Shown here piece by piece: positions 63,249 through 64,000 of a stretch of 64,000 nt of DNA (position 1 is the first letter of the stretch; the number at the start of each line of letters is the position of its first letter). Location of the stretch: positions 25,971-89,970 of the forward strand of contig CAZFVA010000012.1 of NCBI GenBank assembly GCA_964522105.1, given 5' to 3'. The position numbers and the translations under genes are program-made. The stretch comes from JAGOFO01 sp964522105. GTDB lineage: Bacteria > Myxococcota_A > UBA9042 > DTJE01. The notes under the pieces are model-generated. The model was given only the letters and a program-made list of their open reading frames with translations, had not been told where the DNA came from and searched no databases.

Positions 63249-63863
63249 CTACAATTGAATCCCGGAAAACGACATGAACCCGATGGCCATCAAGCCAGCC
63301 ACAATAAACGTTATCCCAAGGCCCTTCAGGCCGGCCGGAACATTGCTGTAACGCATCTTTTCGCGGATGGCAGCCAGCGCGACAATCGCCATCGCCCATC
63401 CAAATCCCGAGCCGAATCCGAAGACCGCGCTTTCGCCGACGTTCATGTTGCGCTCGACTAAAAACAGCGACGCGCCCAGAATGGCGCAATTAACCGCTAT
63501 CAAAGGCAAAAACACGCCAAGCACGTTGTAAAGCTTCGGTGAAAAGCGCTCGATCACCATTTCAGTAATCTGCGTAAGCGCCGCAATCGTCCCGATGAAG
63601 GTAAGAAACGCCAGGAACGTAAGGTCAACGTCGGCAAACGCAGGATTCAGCCACGCCAGCGCGCCATCCTTCAACAAATAGATGTAAATAGCTGCGTTCA
63701 GCGGCGTCGAAACGGCCATGACAAGAATGACTGCGACGCCCAGGCCCAGCGCGGTTTCAACCTTTTTCGAAATTGCCAGAAATGAACACATGCCCAGGAA
63801 GAAGGCCAGAGCCATGTTTTCAATGAATACCGACTTTATGAAAATGCTCAGGTGATGTTCCAT
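63249..63863 (-). CDS. nqrE: Na+-translocating NADH:quinone reductase subunit E
   Basis: This 204-residue integral membrane subunit starts at ATG 63863 behind AAGGG. Six hydrophobic segments are visible, with the conserved cysteines in FFLGMCSFLAISKK and PLIAVNCAILGASLF that share the NqrD/NqrE iron site. The length is typical. It is 63 bp upstream of nqrF. Confidence 0.96.
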   Translation of the reverse strand: MEHHLSIFIKSVFIENMALAFFLGMCSFLAISKKVETALGLGVAVILVMAVSTPLNAAIYIYLLKDGALAWLNPAFADVDLTFLAFLTFIGTIAALTQITEMVIERFSPKLYNVLGVFLPLIAVNCAILGASLFLVERNMNVGESAVFGFGSGFGWAMAIVALAAIREKMRYSNVPAGLKGLGITFIVAGLMAIGFMSFSGIQL

Positions 63864-63883
63864 CGTTTACCCTTACCCTGCCC

Positions 63884-64000
63884 TTATTCAGTTTCCTGAA
63901 GCTCCGGTTTCCATGTCCGATGGGCCCAGACTATGAATCCAATTATGAAAAAGGCCGCAGGCGACAGCATCATCAGGCCGTTCGGCTCGTACCAGCCGCC
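63884..64000 (-). CDS. nqrD: Na+-translocating NADH:quinone reductase subunit D (C-terminal part, cut by window)
   Basis: The frame from the right window edge reads GGWYEPNGLMMLSPAAFFII, then GFIVWAHRTWKPELQETE and a stop at 63884. This is the typical NqrD C-terminus and lies directly before nqrE. Only about 38 residues are inside the window; the rest of the operon must lie to the right. Confidence 0.92.
   Translation of the reverse strand, partial: GGWYEPNGLMMLSPAAFFIIGFIVWAHRTWKPELQETE

Overview
The window is a dense bacterial chromosome segment from a draft or metagenome-type assembly: a run of 100 N sits inside one gene at 5216-5315. No rRNA, tRNA, CRISPR array or recognisable insertion sequence is visible. 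The gene set suggests a Gram-negative, mostly anaerobic or microaerophilic heterotroph from the former Deltaproteobacteria (Myxococcota/Bradymonadia-like or a neighbouring phylum). The reasons are many lipoproteins with an Asp/Val-rich spacer after the lipobox, an IgGFc-binding-type lipoprotein, an NtrC-type regulator, a sigma-54 type promoter, two ferredoxin-dependent 2-oxoacid oxidoreductases, a membrane pyrophosphatase and Na+-NQR. The taxonomic call is an inference from gene content only.

Layout. 1-2616: an accessory segment with a truncated 197-bp copy of a neighbouring gene, an FG-GAP remnant and two paralogous SUMF1-domain lipoproteins. 2617-9444 (minus): iorA-iorB-acyl-CoA synthetase (ADP-forming)-udk-murein endopeptidase, a likely operon for aromatic 2-oxoacid oxidation with ATP formation plus housekeeping genes. 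9508-20708: a large lipoprotein, cyclophilin, alpha-glucan phosphorylase, DUF302 protein, class II fructose-bisphosphate aldolase and a PAS-GGDEF-EAL protein. 20737-25417 (minus): a seven-gene 2-oxoacid (VOR-type) oxidoreductase operon with a P-loop ATPase and two extra polyferredoxins. 25501-32489: a PhnD-like lipoprotein translationally coupled to a diguanylate cyclase, purC, a small beta-barrel protein, and lepA-hemW. 32580-38390: a glycosidase-like lipoprotein, ktrB-ktrA and an A-type flavoprotein. 38471-43488: an IgGFc-binding-type lipoprotein and a GH31 lipoprotein. 43707-46518: an EamA transporter, a small lipoprotein and lpdA. 46553-51372 (minus): a double-flavodomain AGPS-like oxidase, a CCG-type Fe-S protein and a lipid kinase. 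51422-56640: a DUF192 lipoprotein, a 700-bp intergenic region with a sigma-54 type promoter and a chain of strong hairpins, an NtrC-family regulator and a GH92 lipoprotein. 56795-64000: membrane pyrophosphatase, a TlpA-like protein, two small lipoproteins, a PIN-domain remnant, nqrM, nqrF, nqrE and the end of nqrD.

How it fits together. Amino-acid-derived 2-oxoacids can be oxidised by IOR and VOR to acyl-CoAs and reduced ferredoxin, and the acyl-CoA synthetase can recover ATP. Pyrophosphatase and Na+-NQR add ion gradients. Surface lipoprotein glycosidases (GH31, GH92 and one GH38/57-like) with cytosolic glucan phosphorylase indicate glycan use. The most novel-looking element is the candidate sigma-54-driven structured RNA at about 52316-52570, next to its possible NtrC-type activator.
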